A stretch of 56,321 bases of DNA from a virus. Position numbers and translations under genes: made by a program. The notes under the pieces are model-generated. The model was given only the letters and a program-made list of their open reading frames with translations. It was not told where the DNA came from and did not search any database. The stretch's first letter is position 1. Each line of letters starts with the position of its first letter. Shown here piece after piece: positions 43,577 through 51,803 of the stretch. The stretch covers positions 1-56,321 of IMG/VR virus record IMGVR_UViG_3300035682_000045; one strand, written 5' to 3'.

Positions 43577-46500
43577 ATGAACTACGTTGGCTTACATGTC
43601 CATACACACTACTCCTTAATGGATGGTGTTGCTACTCCAGAAGAATACGTGAACCGTGCAGTTGAGTTAGGAATGACAGCAATTGCCATTACTGACCACG
43701 GTACTTTATCTGGGCATAGGGAACTGCACCGTATTGCAAAAGCAAATGGAATTAAGCCAATTCTTGGTGTAGAAGGCTATATGACGACAAGTATGGAAGA
43801 TAAGAGAGCAAAGGCAGACCGCCTTGACCCTCTTGACCAAAACTATCATCATATAGTCCTTCTCGCTAAGAACCAACAAGGTTTGGAAAACCTTAACAAG
43901 ATTAATGAAATTGCATGGACAGATGGTTTCTTTAGTAAGCCAAGATTTGATTTTGAAACATTGGCAAAGTATAAAGAAGGCATTATCGTAACCTCTGCAT
44001 GTCTTAGTGGCTGGATAGCCAAGGCTGTTGAACTAGGTGAGCTTGCAACAGCAAAGAAACACATACAGTGGTTTAAAAAAGAATTTGGTGATGATTACTA
44101 TATTGAGGTAATGCCACACAACCCACCAGAAGTTAATAAGGGAATTATTGAGCTTGCGGATGCAGCCAAGGTTAAGATTGTTGTAACACCAGACTGCCAT
44201 CACTCTGACACAAGTCAAAAAGAAGTTCAGGAGCTAATGCTACTTCTAAATACTCATGCCAAGTTACAGAAAGATGTAACATATGATAAGTCAAAGAAGC
44301 ATGAGTCATTCATGGATCGCCTTGATTATCTTTATGGTGCAGACCGCATGATGAGTTTTAATAAGTTTGACATTCATCTTCTTTCATATGATGAGATGAA
44401 GGATGCAATGCTTAAGCAGGGCATTGATCGTGAAGACATGTTTGCTTCTACAAACGAAATTGCTGACAAGGTTGAAGGCTATGACATTAAAGAGCATTTA
44501 GATTTACTTCCAGTACAGTATAAAAAGCCAATGGATGAACTTAAGAAGCTTGCACTTGAAGGTCTTAAGGAAAGAAAGTTAGACAAGGATAAAAAATATC
44601 TTGAACGACTTGATGAAGAGTTAGAGATTATTGGTGAGAAAAACTTTGGTCCATACTTTCTAGTTGTTCGTAATATGCTTAACTGGGCAAAGAGTGAAGG
44701 CATTATGGTTGGTCCTGGTCGTGGATCTGCTGCAGGTTCACTACTATGTTATGCGCTTGGTATTACAGACATTGACCCAATCAAGCATGGATTACTGTTT
44801 TTCCGTTTTATTAACCCAGACCGTAATGACTTTCCTGATATTGACTCAGACATTCAAGATACTCGTCGTGATGAAGTAAAGGATTATCTAGTTCGTCAGT
44901 ACCGTCACGTTGCATCTATTGCTACATTTTTACAGTTTAAAGACAAGGGTGTGGTACGAGATGTTGCAAGATGTTTAAATATTCCTTTGCCAGACGTTAA
45001 CAAGGTTCTTAAGGTTGTTGATACATGGGATGACTTCTGTACTTCAAAAAATACTTATTGGTTTAGAGAAAAGTATCCAGAGGTAGAGCGCTACGGAGAC
45101 CAACTTCGTGGAAGAATTCGTGGTACTGGAATTCACGCAGCAGGAGTTGTAACAAGCAAAGACCCAATCTTTAGATATGCACCATTAGAAACACGATCAG
45201 TTACTGGACAAGATGAACGTATTCCAGTAGTAGCGGTAGACATGGGCGAAGCAGAAAACATTGGTCTGATTAAGATTGATGCACTTGGACTAAAGACTTT
45301 AAGCGTTCTCAAGGATTGCATTGATATTATTAAGGAACGTGAAGGCACAAAGATTGATCTATTAAAGATTGATATGGACGATGCAAACGTATATACAATG
45401 CTATCTGATGGATACACAAAGGGTGTGTTTCAGTGTGAAGCAGCACCATATACAAACCTTCTAGTTAAGATGCGTGTTAAGAATCTAGCAGAGCTTGCAG
45501 CATCAAATGCACTCGTTCGCCCTGGTGCTATGAATACAATTGGTAAGTCTTATATTGCTCGTAAACATGGACGAGAGAATATTGATTATAAGCATCAGGT
45601 TATGAAATCATTTACGGAGGAAACATATGGCTGTATTCTTTACCAGGAACAAGTTATGCAAGCATGCGTACAGCTTGGCGGTATGTCCATGTCGGAAGCA
45701 GATAAAGTTAGAAAGATCATTGGAAAGAAAAAAGATGCTAAAGAATTTGATGTTTTCAAAGATCAATTTGTTAAGGGTGCTTCGCAATATCTTTCGCCAA
45801 ACGATGCGCTAGATCTATGGCATGACTTTGAGGCTCACGCAGGGTACTCATTTAACAAGTCTCACGCAGTAGCATACTCAACATTGTCATATTGGACAGC
45901 GTGGTTAAAGTACCACTATCCACTAGAGTTTATGTTCGCACTTCTTAAAAATGAAAAGGACAAGGATGGACGAACAGAGTATCTTATTGAAGCAAAGCGT
46001 ATGGGAATTCCTATCAAGCTTCCTCATCTTAATGATTCAGACATTGACTTTAAGATTGAGGGTAAGGGAATTAGGTTTGGACTAACTGGAATCAAGTATA
46101 TATCTGATAAGATTGCTGAAAGATATATTGCTGGTCGTCCATTTGCCTCATACAAAGAGGTTGAAGAGTTTACATTTACAAAAGGTAACGGAGTAAATAG
46201 TCGTGCATTACAAGCAATGCGATGTGTGGGAGCACTTACATTTCCAGATAATCCAGCAAATCCGCAGGAAGTTAAAGAAAATCTTTATGAGTATTTAAAT
46301 CTTCCTGAGTTCAATACATCTATACCTCAACACTATTATGCATACATCAATGATGTTGAAGAATATGAGGAGACTGGATCGTTTGTATTGTTGGGAATGG
46401 TAAAGTCAATCAAGCGTGGAACAGGGTGGTCAAGAGTTGAAGTTTTGGACAAGACTGGCAGTGTTGGTATATTTGATGAAGAGTCTCCGTCTATTGAGAC

Positions 46501-46852
46501 TGGTCGCACTTATCTTATTCTTGCAAGTGACAATAGGATTGTATCTGCAGTTCCTGCTGACGAGATAAAAGGATCTAAAAGCTCATTAGTAAAGTTCTTA
46601 AACTATAAGATGCTTCCTTATAAAGAAGGCGAACACTTTGTTGTTTCTTTCAAGCCAAGAGTAACAAAGGCTGGCAAAAAGATGGCATCTCTTGTTGTTG
46701 CTGATGCAGGAAGAGAGATGCATTCAATAGTTGTATTTCCAATGCAGTTTGCAAAGGCATACATGAAGATTGAAGAAGGCAGTGTATACAAGTTTGATTT
46801 TGGAAAAACAAAGGATGGAACTATAACAATGAATGAGGTAGAAAATGTTTGA
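43577..46852 (+). CDS. dnaE: DNA polymerase III alpha subunit
   Basis: 1091 residues, near full length for the family. The N-terminal PHP domain has the HVHTH motif at residues 7-11, ITDHGTLSGH and TPDCHHS. The polymerase core shows GPGRGSAAGSLLCYALGITDIDP and the catalytic aspartates D421 and D423 in DFPDIDSDIQD, followed by GVFQCEA and the finger region LIKIDALGLKTLSVL. The C-terminal part includes a HhH-like stretch (RALQAMRCVGAL) and an OB domain (FVLLGMVKSIKRGTGWSRVEVLDKTGSVGIF). It replicates the phage genome. A separate proofreading exonuclease is not seen, so proofreading may rely on PHP or the host. Confidence 0.96.
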   Translation: MNYVGLHVHTHYSLMDGVATPEEYVNRAVELGMTAIAITDHGTLSGHRELHRIAKANGIKPILGVEGYMTTSMEDKRAKADRLDPLDQNYHHIVLLAKNQQGLENLNKINEIAWTDGFFSKPRFDFETLAKYKEGIIVTSACLSGWIAKAVELGELATAKKHIQWFKKEFGDDYYIEVMPHNPPEVNKGIIELADAAKVKIVVTPDCHHSDTSQKEVQELMLLLNTHAKLQKDVTYDKSKKHESFMDRLDYLYGADRMMSFNKFDIHLLSYDEMKDAMLKQGIDREDMFASTNEIADKVEGYDIKEHLDLLPVQYKKPMDELKKLALEGLKERKLDKDKKYLERLDEELEIIGEKNFGPYFLVVRNMLNWAKSEGIMVGPGRGSAAGSLLCYALGITDIDPIKHGLLFFRFINPDRNDFPDIDSDIQDTRRDEVKDYLVRQYRHVASIATFLQFKDKGVVRDVARCLNIPLPDVNKVLKVVDTWDDFCTSKNTYWFREKYPEVERYGDQLRGRIRGTGIHAAGVVTSKDPIFRYAPLETRSVTGQDERIPVVAVDMGEAENIGLIKIDALGLKTLSVLKDCIDIIKEREGTKIDLLKIDMDDANVYTMLSDGYTKGVFQCEAAPYTNLLVKMRVKNLAELAASNALVRPGAMNTIGKSYIARKHGRENIDYKHQVMKSFTEETYGCILYQEQVMQACVQLGGMSMSEADKVRKIIGKKKDAKEFDVFKDQFVKGASQYLSPNDALDLWHDFEAHAGYSFNKSHAVAYSTLSYWTAWLKYHYPLEFMFALLKNEKDKDGRTEYLIEAKRMGIPIKLPHLNDSDIDFKIEGKGIRFGLTGIKYISDKIAERYIAGRPFASYKEVEEFTFTKGNGVNSRALQAMRCVGALTFPDNPANPQEVKENLYEYLNLPEFNTSIPQHYYAYINDVEEYEETGSFVLLGMVKSIKRGTGWSRVEVLDKTGSVGIFDEESPSIETGRTYLILASDNRIVSAVPADEIKGSKSSLVKFLNYKMLPYKEGEHFVVSFKPRVTKAGKKMASLVVADAGREMHSIVVFPMQFAKAYMKIEEGSVYKFDFGKTKDGTITMNEVENV

Positions 46853-47162
46853 TGAGTTAGCAAGAGACATACATAAGAATGCAGTAGACAAAGGTTTTTG
46901 GGATCGTCCAGCAGATGAAATATTTGTTACAAAACAAATGATGATGATTGTCTCTGAGGTTGTTGAAGCAATGGAAGCACTAAGAAAAGAGATGGACCCA
47001 GACCAACTATCAGATGAGTTTGCAGATATCATTATTCGCACACTAGATTTATATGCAGGTATGGTAAGTGCAGGGTATATGACTAAATCATTAAACATGG
47101 CCATAAAAGAAAAGATGGCAAAGAACTCTGATAGACCAAAGAAGCATGGAGTAAGATTTTAA
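46845..47162 (+). CDS. mazG: MazG-like nucleotide pyrophosphohydrolase
   Basis: 105 residues. The metal-binding pattern of the all-alpha NTP pyrophosphatase superfamily is visible: SEVVEAMEALRKE (ExxE) and DEFADIIIRTLD (ExxD). MazG enzymes cleave NTPs or ppGpp-type nucleotides; in phages they may adjust host stress signalling or dNTP pools. It overlaps the polymerase gene by 8 bases. Confidence 0.85.
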   Translation: MFDELARDIHKNAVDKGFWDRPADEIFVTKQMMMIVSEVVEAMEALRKEMDPDQLSDEFADIIIRTLDLYAGMVSAGYMTKSLNMAIKEKMAKNSDRPKKHGVRF

Positions 47163-48175
47163 TGATGACTGTAGAAGAGGTATTGGCTCAGCTTAGTCCT
47201 AAGCTACGCAAGACAGTAATGGCAGGAGACACTATCCCTGCAACACAATATGCAGCAACTCCTAGTTTTGGTTTAAACCGTGCTCTTAATGGTGGTCTAC
47301 CATATGGTCGTCAGGTGTTAGTCTGGGGATCAAAGTCTTCTGCAAAGTCATCTTTGTGTCTGCAGATGATTGGTTTAGCACAGAAAGAAGGAAAGATCTG
47401 TGCTTGGATTGATGCAGAAATGTCATATGATAAGAAGTGGGCAGAAGGTCTTGGTGTTGACTCATCAAAGCTTATTGTGTCACAATGTCGCACCATTAAT
47501 GAAATGGTTGATGTAGGAACAAACCTAATGAATGCAGGGGTTGATATAATTGTTATTGACTCTATAACATCTTTATTGCCAGCTATCTATTTTGAAAAGG
47601 ACTCAGATGAACTTAAACAACTTGAAAATACAAAACAAATTGGTGCAGAGTCTAGAGACTTTAGCAACGCTTGGAAAATGCTTAACTATGCTAATAATAA
47701 GGTTAAGCCTACGATGCTTGTTCTTATTAGTCAGTCTCGTAACAATATTAGCGCTATGTATACTAGCCAGCAGCCTACTGGTGGTCAAGCTACTAAGTTC
47801 TATTCTTCTACTGTTATTAAATTATTTTCATCGGAATCCGACAATCAAGCAATTAAAGGTAAGATTCATGTTGGAGATAAACTTATTGAAGAAAAGATTG
47901 GTCGCAAGATTCGTTGGGAACTCCAATTTTCTAAGACCTCTCCTGGCTTTCAGTCTGGCGAGTATGACTTTTATTTCAGGGGAGATAATGTTGGTATTGA
48001 TAGCATTGGTGATCTTGTTGATACGGCTGAAATGATGGGAATTGTTGAACGTACAGGTGCTTGGTATGTCTTGCCAGATGGAACCAAGGTGCAAGGCAGA
48101 GAAGGTTTTGTCAACAGGGTTCGTGAAGATTTAGATCTACAAGATTCTATTAAGAATAAGATTTTAGATGTCTGA
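47162..48175 (+). CDS. RecA/UvsX-like recombinase
   Basis: 337 residues; starts at ATG 47162 or 47165. Walker A reads GSKSSAKSS, where Ala replaces the usual Gly before Lys. T4 UvsX also deviates at this position. Walker B is DIIVIDSIT. The glutamine switch region is VLISQSRNN, and loop L2 is GGQATKFYSSTVIKL, matching the GGxALKFYAS pattern of RecA. It mediates strand exchange during recombination-dependent replication and repair. A conserved N-terminal helix and C-terminal domain (DLVDTAEMMGIVERTGAWY) complete the fold. Located with three possible nuclease genes in the same transcription unit. Confidence 0.9.
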   Translation: MMTVEEVLAQLSPKLRKTVMAGDTIPATQYAATPSFGLNRALNGGLPYGRQVLVWGSKSSAKSSLCLQMIGLAQKEGKICAWIDAEMSYDKKWAEGLGVDSSKLIVSQCRTINEMVDVGTNLMNAGVDIIVIDSITSLLPAIYFEKDSDELKQLENTKQIGAESRDFSNAWKMLNYANNKVKPTMLVLISQSRNNISAMYTSQQPTGGQATKFYSSTVIKLFSSESDNQAIKGKIHVGDKLIEEKIGRKIRWELQFSKTSPGFQSGEYDFYFRGDNVGIDSIGDLVDTAEMMGIVERTGAWYVLPDGTKVQGREGFVNRVREDLDLQDSIKNKILDV

Positions 48176-48350
48176 AAAATTTACAATATTTTCAGGAAAG
48201 TTTCCATGCAAAACATGTGGAGAAGAAGTTACGTCTATAAGATTATGGAAAGACAGTGCAGACTTGACATGGATGTGCACTAACAAGCATCTGTCAAGAG
48301 TAGCTATTATTATGACAAGGAAAGACTTTGAGCGAAAGAGCGGAAAGTAA
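48168..48350 (+). CDS. Small zinc-binding protein
   Basis: 60 residues, overlapping the recombinase by 8 bases. CKTC (C14, C17) with a later CTNKH (C37, H41) can coordinate one zinc. It is basic at the C-terminus. Possibly a DNA-binding cofactor of the recombinase; this is inference. Confidence 0.6.
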   Translation: MSEKFTIFSGKFPCKTCGEEVTSIRLWKDSADLTWMCTNKHLSRVAIIMTRKDFERKSGK

Positions 48351-48618
48351 AAGGATTGGTGCTAAGCAGCACAAGAACTCAGGTCGTAACACCCATAAGG
48401 GTGATGCTACTTGGAAAAATTTTACTGTTGACTTCAAAGAGTGCTCTAAGTCTTTTACCCTAAACAAAGATGTGTGGGCTAAGGCTGTTACTGATGCAAT
48501 AAGAAATGGAAATGATCCAGCCATACTCGTTGTACTTGGCGAAGGTAACTCAAAAATAAGATTAATGATAACAGAGTTTGAACTAATAGAACAAATAATA
48601 GGAGAAGAAAATGAGTGA
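48328..48618 (+). CDS. Possible PD-(D/E)XK nuclease
   Basis: 96 residues, starting at TTG 48328 after AAGGAAAG. The N-terminus is very basic (SKRIGAKQHKNSGRNTHKG). A GD pair (KGDAT) followed about ten residues later by DFK (VDFKE) fits motifs II and III of a PD-(D/E)XK core, and the size and recombination context suit a small resolvase or nuclease. A true RuvC-like enzyme is encoded at 49994, so the role would be distinct. Low confidence; the rest of the protein (DPAILVVLGEGNSKIRLM) also fits a nuclease beta core. Confidence 0.5.
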   Translation: MSERAESKRIGAKQHKNSGRNTHKGDATWKNFTVDFKECSKSFTLNKDVWAKAVTDAIRNGNDPAILVVLGEGNSKIRLMITEFELIEQIIGEENE

Positions 48619-48913
48619 ACAAACAACAATAGAAATGGTAAACGGGCTATCTGAAATAGCTGATTATATGCAGGATGAGGAGCTTACTCAAGCTCTTACA
48701 TTTATTGCTAAGGTCATCATTAAGCCAGATATTCCACTAAATGTAGCAACTGTAGAGATCGTAAGGCTACAGGCAATAGCAGCAAAGATGGCTTTTAAGG
48801 CTACCTGGATGGCTAATGTTGACAAAAATGACAGGGCAAAGAAGAATATTTACTATACAGCAGCAGAATCAATCAACAACTTGGTATCAGCACTCAAATA
48901 TATTATGCGCTAA
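48611..48913 (+). CDS. Hypothetical helical protein
   Basis: 100 residues, ATG overlapping the previous gene by 8 bases. It is almost fully helical with hydrophobic stripes (LTQALTFIAKVIIKP, IVRLQAIAAKMAFKATWMAN). No family is recognised. It ends one base pair before a new promoter, so it closes the polymerase-recombinase unit. Confidence 0.55.
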   Translation: MSEQTTIEMVNGLSEIADYMQDEELTQALTFIAKVIIKPDIPLNVATVEIVRLQAIAAKMAFKATWMANVDKNDRAKKNIYYTAAESINNLVSALKYIMR

Positions 48914-48915
48914 CC

Positions 48916-48924
48916 TGGTATACT
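48916..48924 (+). promoter_or_regulatory. Extended -10 promoter for nuclease gene
   Basis: TGGTATACT, 20 bases before ATG 48945, with AAAGGA as ribosome site. Confidence 0.68.
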
Positions 48925-48944
48925 TATATAAACAAAGGAATATA

Positions 48945-49730
48945 ATGACAAAGAATTTACTAAAGCAAATAATGATTAAAGAGGTTGAGACACCAGCACA
49001 GATTGACGCACAGGAGCTTGTAAAAGCTATTGAGGCTGGATATCTTGTTGGGCGTGAGCCTAAGCATACACAGAAGAAAACTTTTGGTCCATCTACTATT
49101 GCCTATGGCCATGGAGAATGTCCTAGATATTGGTACCTTGCATTTGAGGGTGCGGTATTTGAGGATAACTCTGACCCATATGCAGTAGCAAATATGACTA
49201 ATGGAACTCTTGCTCATGGAAGAATTGAGACAGCGTTTAAGAACTCTGGTATTTCAATTGATTCAGAGTTTAAGATTTTCAATGACGATCCTCCAATTTT
49301 TGGTTATGTAGATAACTTTATTAATTGGAAGGGTGAAGAGGTAGTTGTTGAAGTAAAGACAACCAACAACGAAGTCTTTGAATACCGTAAGCGTACAGGT
49401 AAGCCTAAAATGGGTCACGTTGTGCAGATACTTATCTATATGAAGATTCTTAAGAAGGCAAAGGGAGTTCTTATTTATGAGAATAAGAATAACCATGAAC
49501 TTCTTGTAATCCCAGTAGAGGTAAATGATCATTACCGTAAATGGATTGATGAAGCTTTTGAATGGATGAGAGTTGTTCGTAAGTCTTGGGAAGTCAAAGA
49601 GCTTCCAACCAAGAACTATAGATCAAACTCAAAGGTTTGCAAGAACTGTCCAATTAAAAAAACATGTGATGAAGCAGGAGCAGGCGTAGTTAAAATAGCC
49701 TCTCTGGAGGAATTGAGTGAAACTTTGTAG
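48945..49730 (+). CDS. Cas4/RecB-like PD-(D/E)XK exonuclease with probable Fe-S cluster
   Basis: 261 residues from ATG 48945. The longer open frame beginning at 48816 would cover the promoter and previous gene, so it was not used. Nuclease core: H91 (GTLAHGRIE), D123 (FGYVDNF), E136 and K138 (VVVEVKT), Q161 and Y165 (VVQILIYMK). Four cysteines, C59 (GECPRYW) and C232/C235/C241 (VCKNCPIKKTC), match the 4Fe-4S ligands of Cas4/AddB-type nucleases. It likely resects DNA ends for recombination by the RecA-like protein. No cas1, cas2 or CRISPR array is present. Confidence 0.9.
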   Translation: MTKNLLKQIMIKEVETPAQIDAQELVKAIEAGYLVGREPKHTQKKTFGPSTIAYGHGECPRYWYLAFEGAVFEDNSDPYAVANMTNGTLAHGRIETAFKNSGISIDSEFKIFNDDPPIFGYVDNFINWKGEEVVVEVKTTNNEVFEYRKRTGKPKMGHVVQILIYMKILKKAKGVLIYENKNNHELLVIPVEVNDHYRKWIDEAFEWMRVVRKSWEVKELPTKNYRSNSKVCKNCPIKKTCDEAGAGVVKIASLEELSETL

Positions 49731-50007
49731 CAGATGTGATAATAGGTTTCAACCAAAGGTCAGTTATCAAATATACTGCAGCCTTGAATGTAGAGACCTT
49801 GCTACAAAGGATAAGATTAAAGAAAGATATCAGGTAACTCGTAGACAAAAGAGGAAGGGGAAGGATCGCAGGTGTTTGGGTGGATGCGGTACTTCTCTTT
49901 CTATCTACAACGACTCTGGTTTTTGTGCAAACTGTAACGTTAGTGAAAAAGCTGTTCAGAAAATGATTAAAGAACTGAAAGGTTTTATTGAATATGAGCA
50001 AGACTAA
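49717..50007 (+). CDS. Zinc-finger protein with two Cys4 sites
   Basis: 96 residues, GTG start inside the previous gene. Two zinc sites are visible: CSRC with CSLEC (C4, C7, C21, C25), and CLGGC with CANC (around 53-72). A basic linker (RRQKRKGKDRR) joins them, so nucleic acid binding is likely. It overlaps the RuvC-like gene. Confidence 0.65.
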   Translation: MKLCSRCDNRFQPKVSYQIYCSLECRDLATKDKIKERYQVTRRQKRKGKDRRCLGGCGTSLSIYNDSGFCANCNVSEKAVQKMIKELKGFIEYEQD

Positions 50008-50590
50008 GTGGGGTGCAGAGATAACTCCTAAAAGGATATGTGCTATTGATGCTAGCACTAATAGTCTTGCTTTTGCTATTTTTGATACCTTTACAAAAGA
50101 TCTTATTAGTGTTGGAAAGATTAATTTTGAAGGCAAGAATACCTATGAAAAGGTTATGGATGCTGGTAAAAAGGTAAAAGCTTTCCTAGATATCTATGGT
50201 GGTTTTGAGGCGATAGTAATTGAGCATACTGTTTTTATGAATAGCCCAAAGACTGCTGCAGATTTAGCACTAGTTCAGGGAGCTATCTTAGGATCAGCTG
50301 GACAATCAGGAACTACAAGAATTGGAAGAGTGTCACCAATAACTTGGCAAAATTTTATTGGCAATAAAAAGATTTCAAAGGATGAGCAGTTATTTATTAG
50401 ATCTCAGAATCCAGGTAAGTCTGTTTCTTGGTATAAAACATATGAAAGAAATTTAAGAAAAGAAAGAACTATAAAGTTTATTAATATTAATTATGGTAGA
50501 ACGATAACAGATAATGACGTAGCAGATGCGTGTGGAATTGGTCATTGGGCATTAAAGAACTGGGATAAGGCGGTTGGCAATAATGACTGA
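49994..50590 (+). CDS. RuvC-like Holliday junction resolvase
   Basis: 198 residues from ATG 49994; a TTG at 49988 is a possible alternative with better ribosome-site spacing. RNase H fold with acidic residues in the order expected of RuvC: D19 (CAIDASTNSLAF), E77 (AIVIEHTV) and D175/D178 (DNDVADACGIGHWAL). It would cut Holliday junctions and branched DNA before packaging. Flanked by zinc-binding and small genes, in the same unit as the Cas4-like nuclease. Confidence 0.88.
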   Translation: MSKTKWGAEITPKRICAIDASTNSLAFAIFDTFTKDLISVGKINFEGKNTYEKVMDAGKKVKAFLDIYGGFEAIVIEHTVFMNSPKTAADLALVQGAILGSAGQSGTTRIGRVSPITWQNFIGNKKISKDEQLFIRSQNPGKSVSWYKTYERNLRKERTIKFININYGRTITDNDVADACGIGHWALKNWDKAVGNND

Positions 50591-50765
50591 AAGAGAAGCC
50601 AGGGTGTTTAAGGAAGAAGATGCTGATGTTATACTGACTGTCAGAACCCTTTCTCCAACCAAGTGGTTATTAATGGACCGTGAGACGGGGCAAATTTATC
50701 AGGGTAGTCCAAAGGGGTACTGGGATAGGTTAGAGCCAGTTATCAAAGTTGACAAGGATGCATGA
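50583..50765 (+). CDS. Hypothetical small protein
   Basis: 60 residues from ATG 50583, overlapping the resolvase. The sequence is a compact beta pattern (ADVILTVRTLSPTKWLLMDRETGQIYQGSPKGYWDRL). The stop TGA overlaps the following ATG. No family is recognised. Confidence 0.55.
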   Translation: MTEREARVFKEEDADVILTVRTLSPTKWLLMDRETGQIYQGSPKGYWDRLEPVIKVDKDA

Positions 50766-50920
50766 TGCCTGGTAAACTATATACATCAGAAGTATGGTTA
50801 AAGAAAAGATTTCTTATTGACAAGAAGTCTCCAGAAGAAATTGCAAAAGAATGTGGTGCAAGCGTAGAGACTATCTACGTTTATCTTGCTAAATTTGGAC
50901 TAAGAAAGAGTAGAAGATGA
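50765..50920 (+). CDS. Small helix-turn-helix protein
   Basis: 51 residues, ATG overlapping the previous TGA. SPEEIAKECGASVETIYVYLAKFGL is a helix-turn-helix of the resolvase/sigma-like type, followed by the basic end RKSRR. Probably a small DNA-binding regulator. Confidence 0.65.
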   Translation: MPGKLYTSEVWLKKRFLIDKKSPEEIAKECGASVETIYVYLAKFGLRKSRR

Positions 50921-51042
50921 ATAAATTACAAAAAGTTATAATTGCAGTTGGTGTTGCAGGTGCTGTTGGTATTACCTATGTCCTAACAGCTTTAAAGGGC
51001 ATGCCAGAGGCTTTTGATTGGGAAGACGAAGAAGATGAGTGA
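50917..51042 (+). CDS. Small single-span membrane protein
   Basis: 41 residues starting in an ATGA overlap. The hydrophobic stretch VIIAVGVAGAVGITYVLTAL spans a membrane, preceded by Lys and followed by an acidic tail (DWEDEEDE). It could be a membrane-active accessory or a very small holin-like protein, but no lysis gene is beside it. Confidence 0.55.
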   Translation: MNKLQKVIIAVGVAGAVGITYVLTALKGMPEAFDWEDEEDE

Positions 51043-51277
51043 TAATATAAAAATCACGGTTGACCAAGTTAATCACCCATCACACTATGTCTCTGACCCA
51101 TCAGGAGTAGAGTGTATTCAAATTACACGTCACCGTAATTTTAATATAGGTAATGCATTTAAGTATCTTTGGAGAGCAGGGCTTAAAGATGAGTCTAAAA
51201 CTATTCAAGATCTTGAAAAGGCAATATTCTACATTAAAGATGAAATTAATAGACTAGAGGGCAAGTATGTCAACTGA
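51035..51277 (+). CDS. DUF3310-family protein
   Basis: 80 residues from ATG 51035 (overlap with the previous stop; a TTG at 51014 is possible). The signature NHPSHYV ... ECIQITRHRNFNIGNAFKYLWRAGLKDE and DLEKAIFYIKDEI matches phage DUF3310 proteins, often linked to nucleotide metabolism, of unsettled function. Confidence 0.85.
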   Translation: MSDNIKITVDQVNHPSHYVSDPSGVECIQITRHRNFNIGNAFKYLWRAGLKDESKTIQDLEKAIFYIKDEINRLEGKYVN

Positions 51278-51803
51278 AGAAGAACTAATAAAGCATCTTG
51301 ACGTAATGAACGATGTTGTTAGTGAATATCTAAAAGGCAGCGATCCAACCACTATTTCAAAAGAATTAGCTATTCCACGCACTCGTGTAGTGGCATACAT
51401 TGATGAATGGAAAGAAAAGACTTCCAATAATACAGCAATCCGTGCTCGTGCAAAAGATGCACTTGCTGGAGCTGATGCACACTATAGCAAGCTTATACTT
51501 AAGTCTTATGAAGTAATTGATGAAGCCTCTATGACTAATAATCTTAGTGCAAAGACTGCTGCTATTAAGCTTGTGATGGATATTGAGTCTAAGAGAATTG
51601 ACATGTTGCAAAAAGCTGGACTTCTTGAAAATAAAGAACTTGCAGAAGAGATGGTTGAGATTGAGCGTCGTCAAGAAATTTTAGTTGGTATTCTTAGAGA
51701 CATAGCATCATCTCACCCAGAGGTTAGAGACATTATTATGCAAAGACTTTCTGTTATTGCAAAAGAGGGAGAAGTGATTACTGTTGTCCACGACGTTCAA
51801 TGA
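51267..51803 (+). CDS. terS: Putative terminase small subunit
   Basis: 178 residues, directly before and overlapping the large terminase gene by 20 bases. The N-terminal part (DPTTISKELAIPRTRVVAYIDEWKE, ~26-50) is a helix-turn-helix that could recognise the packaging site. The middle is long helices (YSKLILKSYEVIDEASMTNNLSAKTAAIKLVMDIESKRIDML), expected for oligomerisation. Assigned by architecture and position. Confidence 0.75.
   Translation: MSTEEELIKHLDVMNDVVSEYLKGSDPTTISKELAIPRTRVVAYIDEWKEKTSNNTAIRARAKDALAGADAHYSKLILKSYEVIDEASMTNNLSAKTAAIKLVMDIESKRIDMLQKAGLLENKELAEEMVEIERRQEILVGILRDIASSHPEVRDIIMQRLSVIAKEGEVITVVHDVQ

Noticed and set aside
48816-48944. Extended N-terminus for the Cas4-like nuclease
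   Set aside because: It would overlap the previous gene and contain the promoter at 48916; the ATG at 48945 has a proper ribosome site and a matching domain start.
48945-49730. CRISPR-Cas system suggested by the Cas4-like protein
   Set aside because: No cas1, cas2, effector or repeat-spacer array is present; phage Cas4-like proteins commonly act in recombination.
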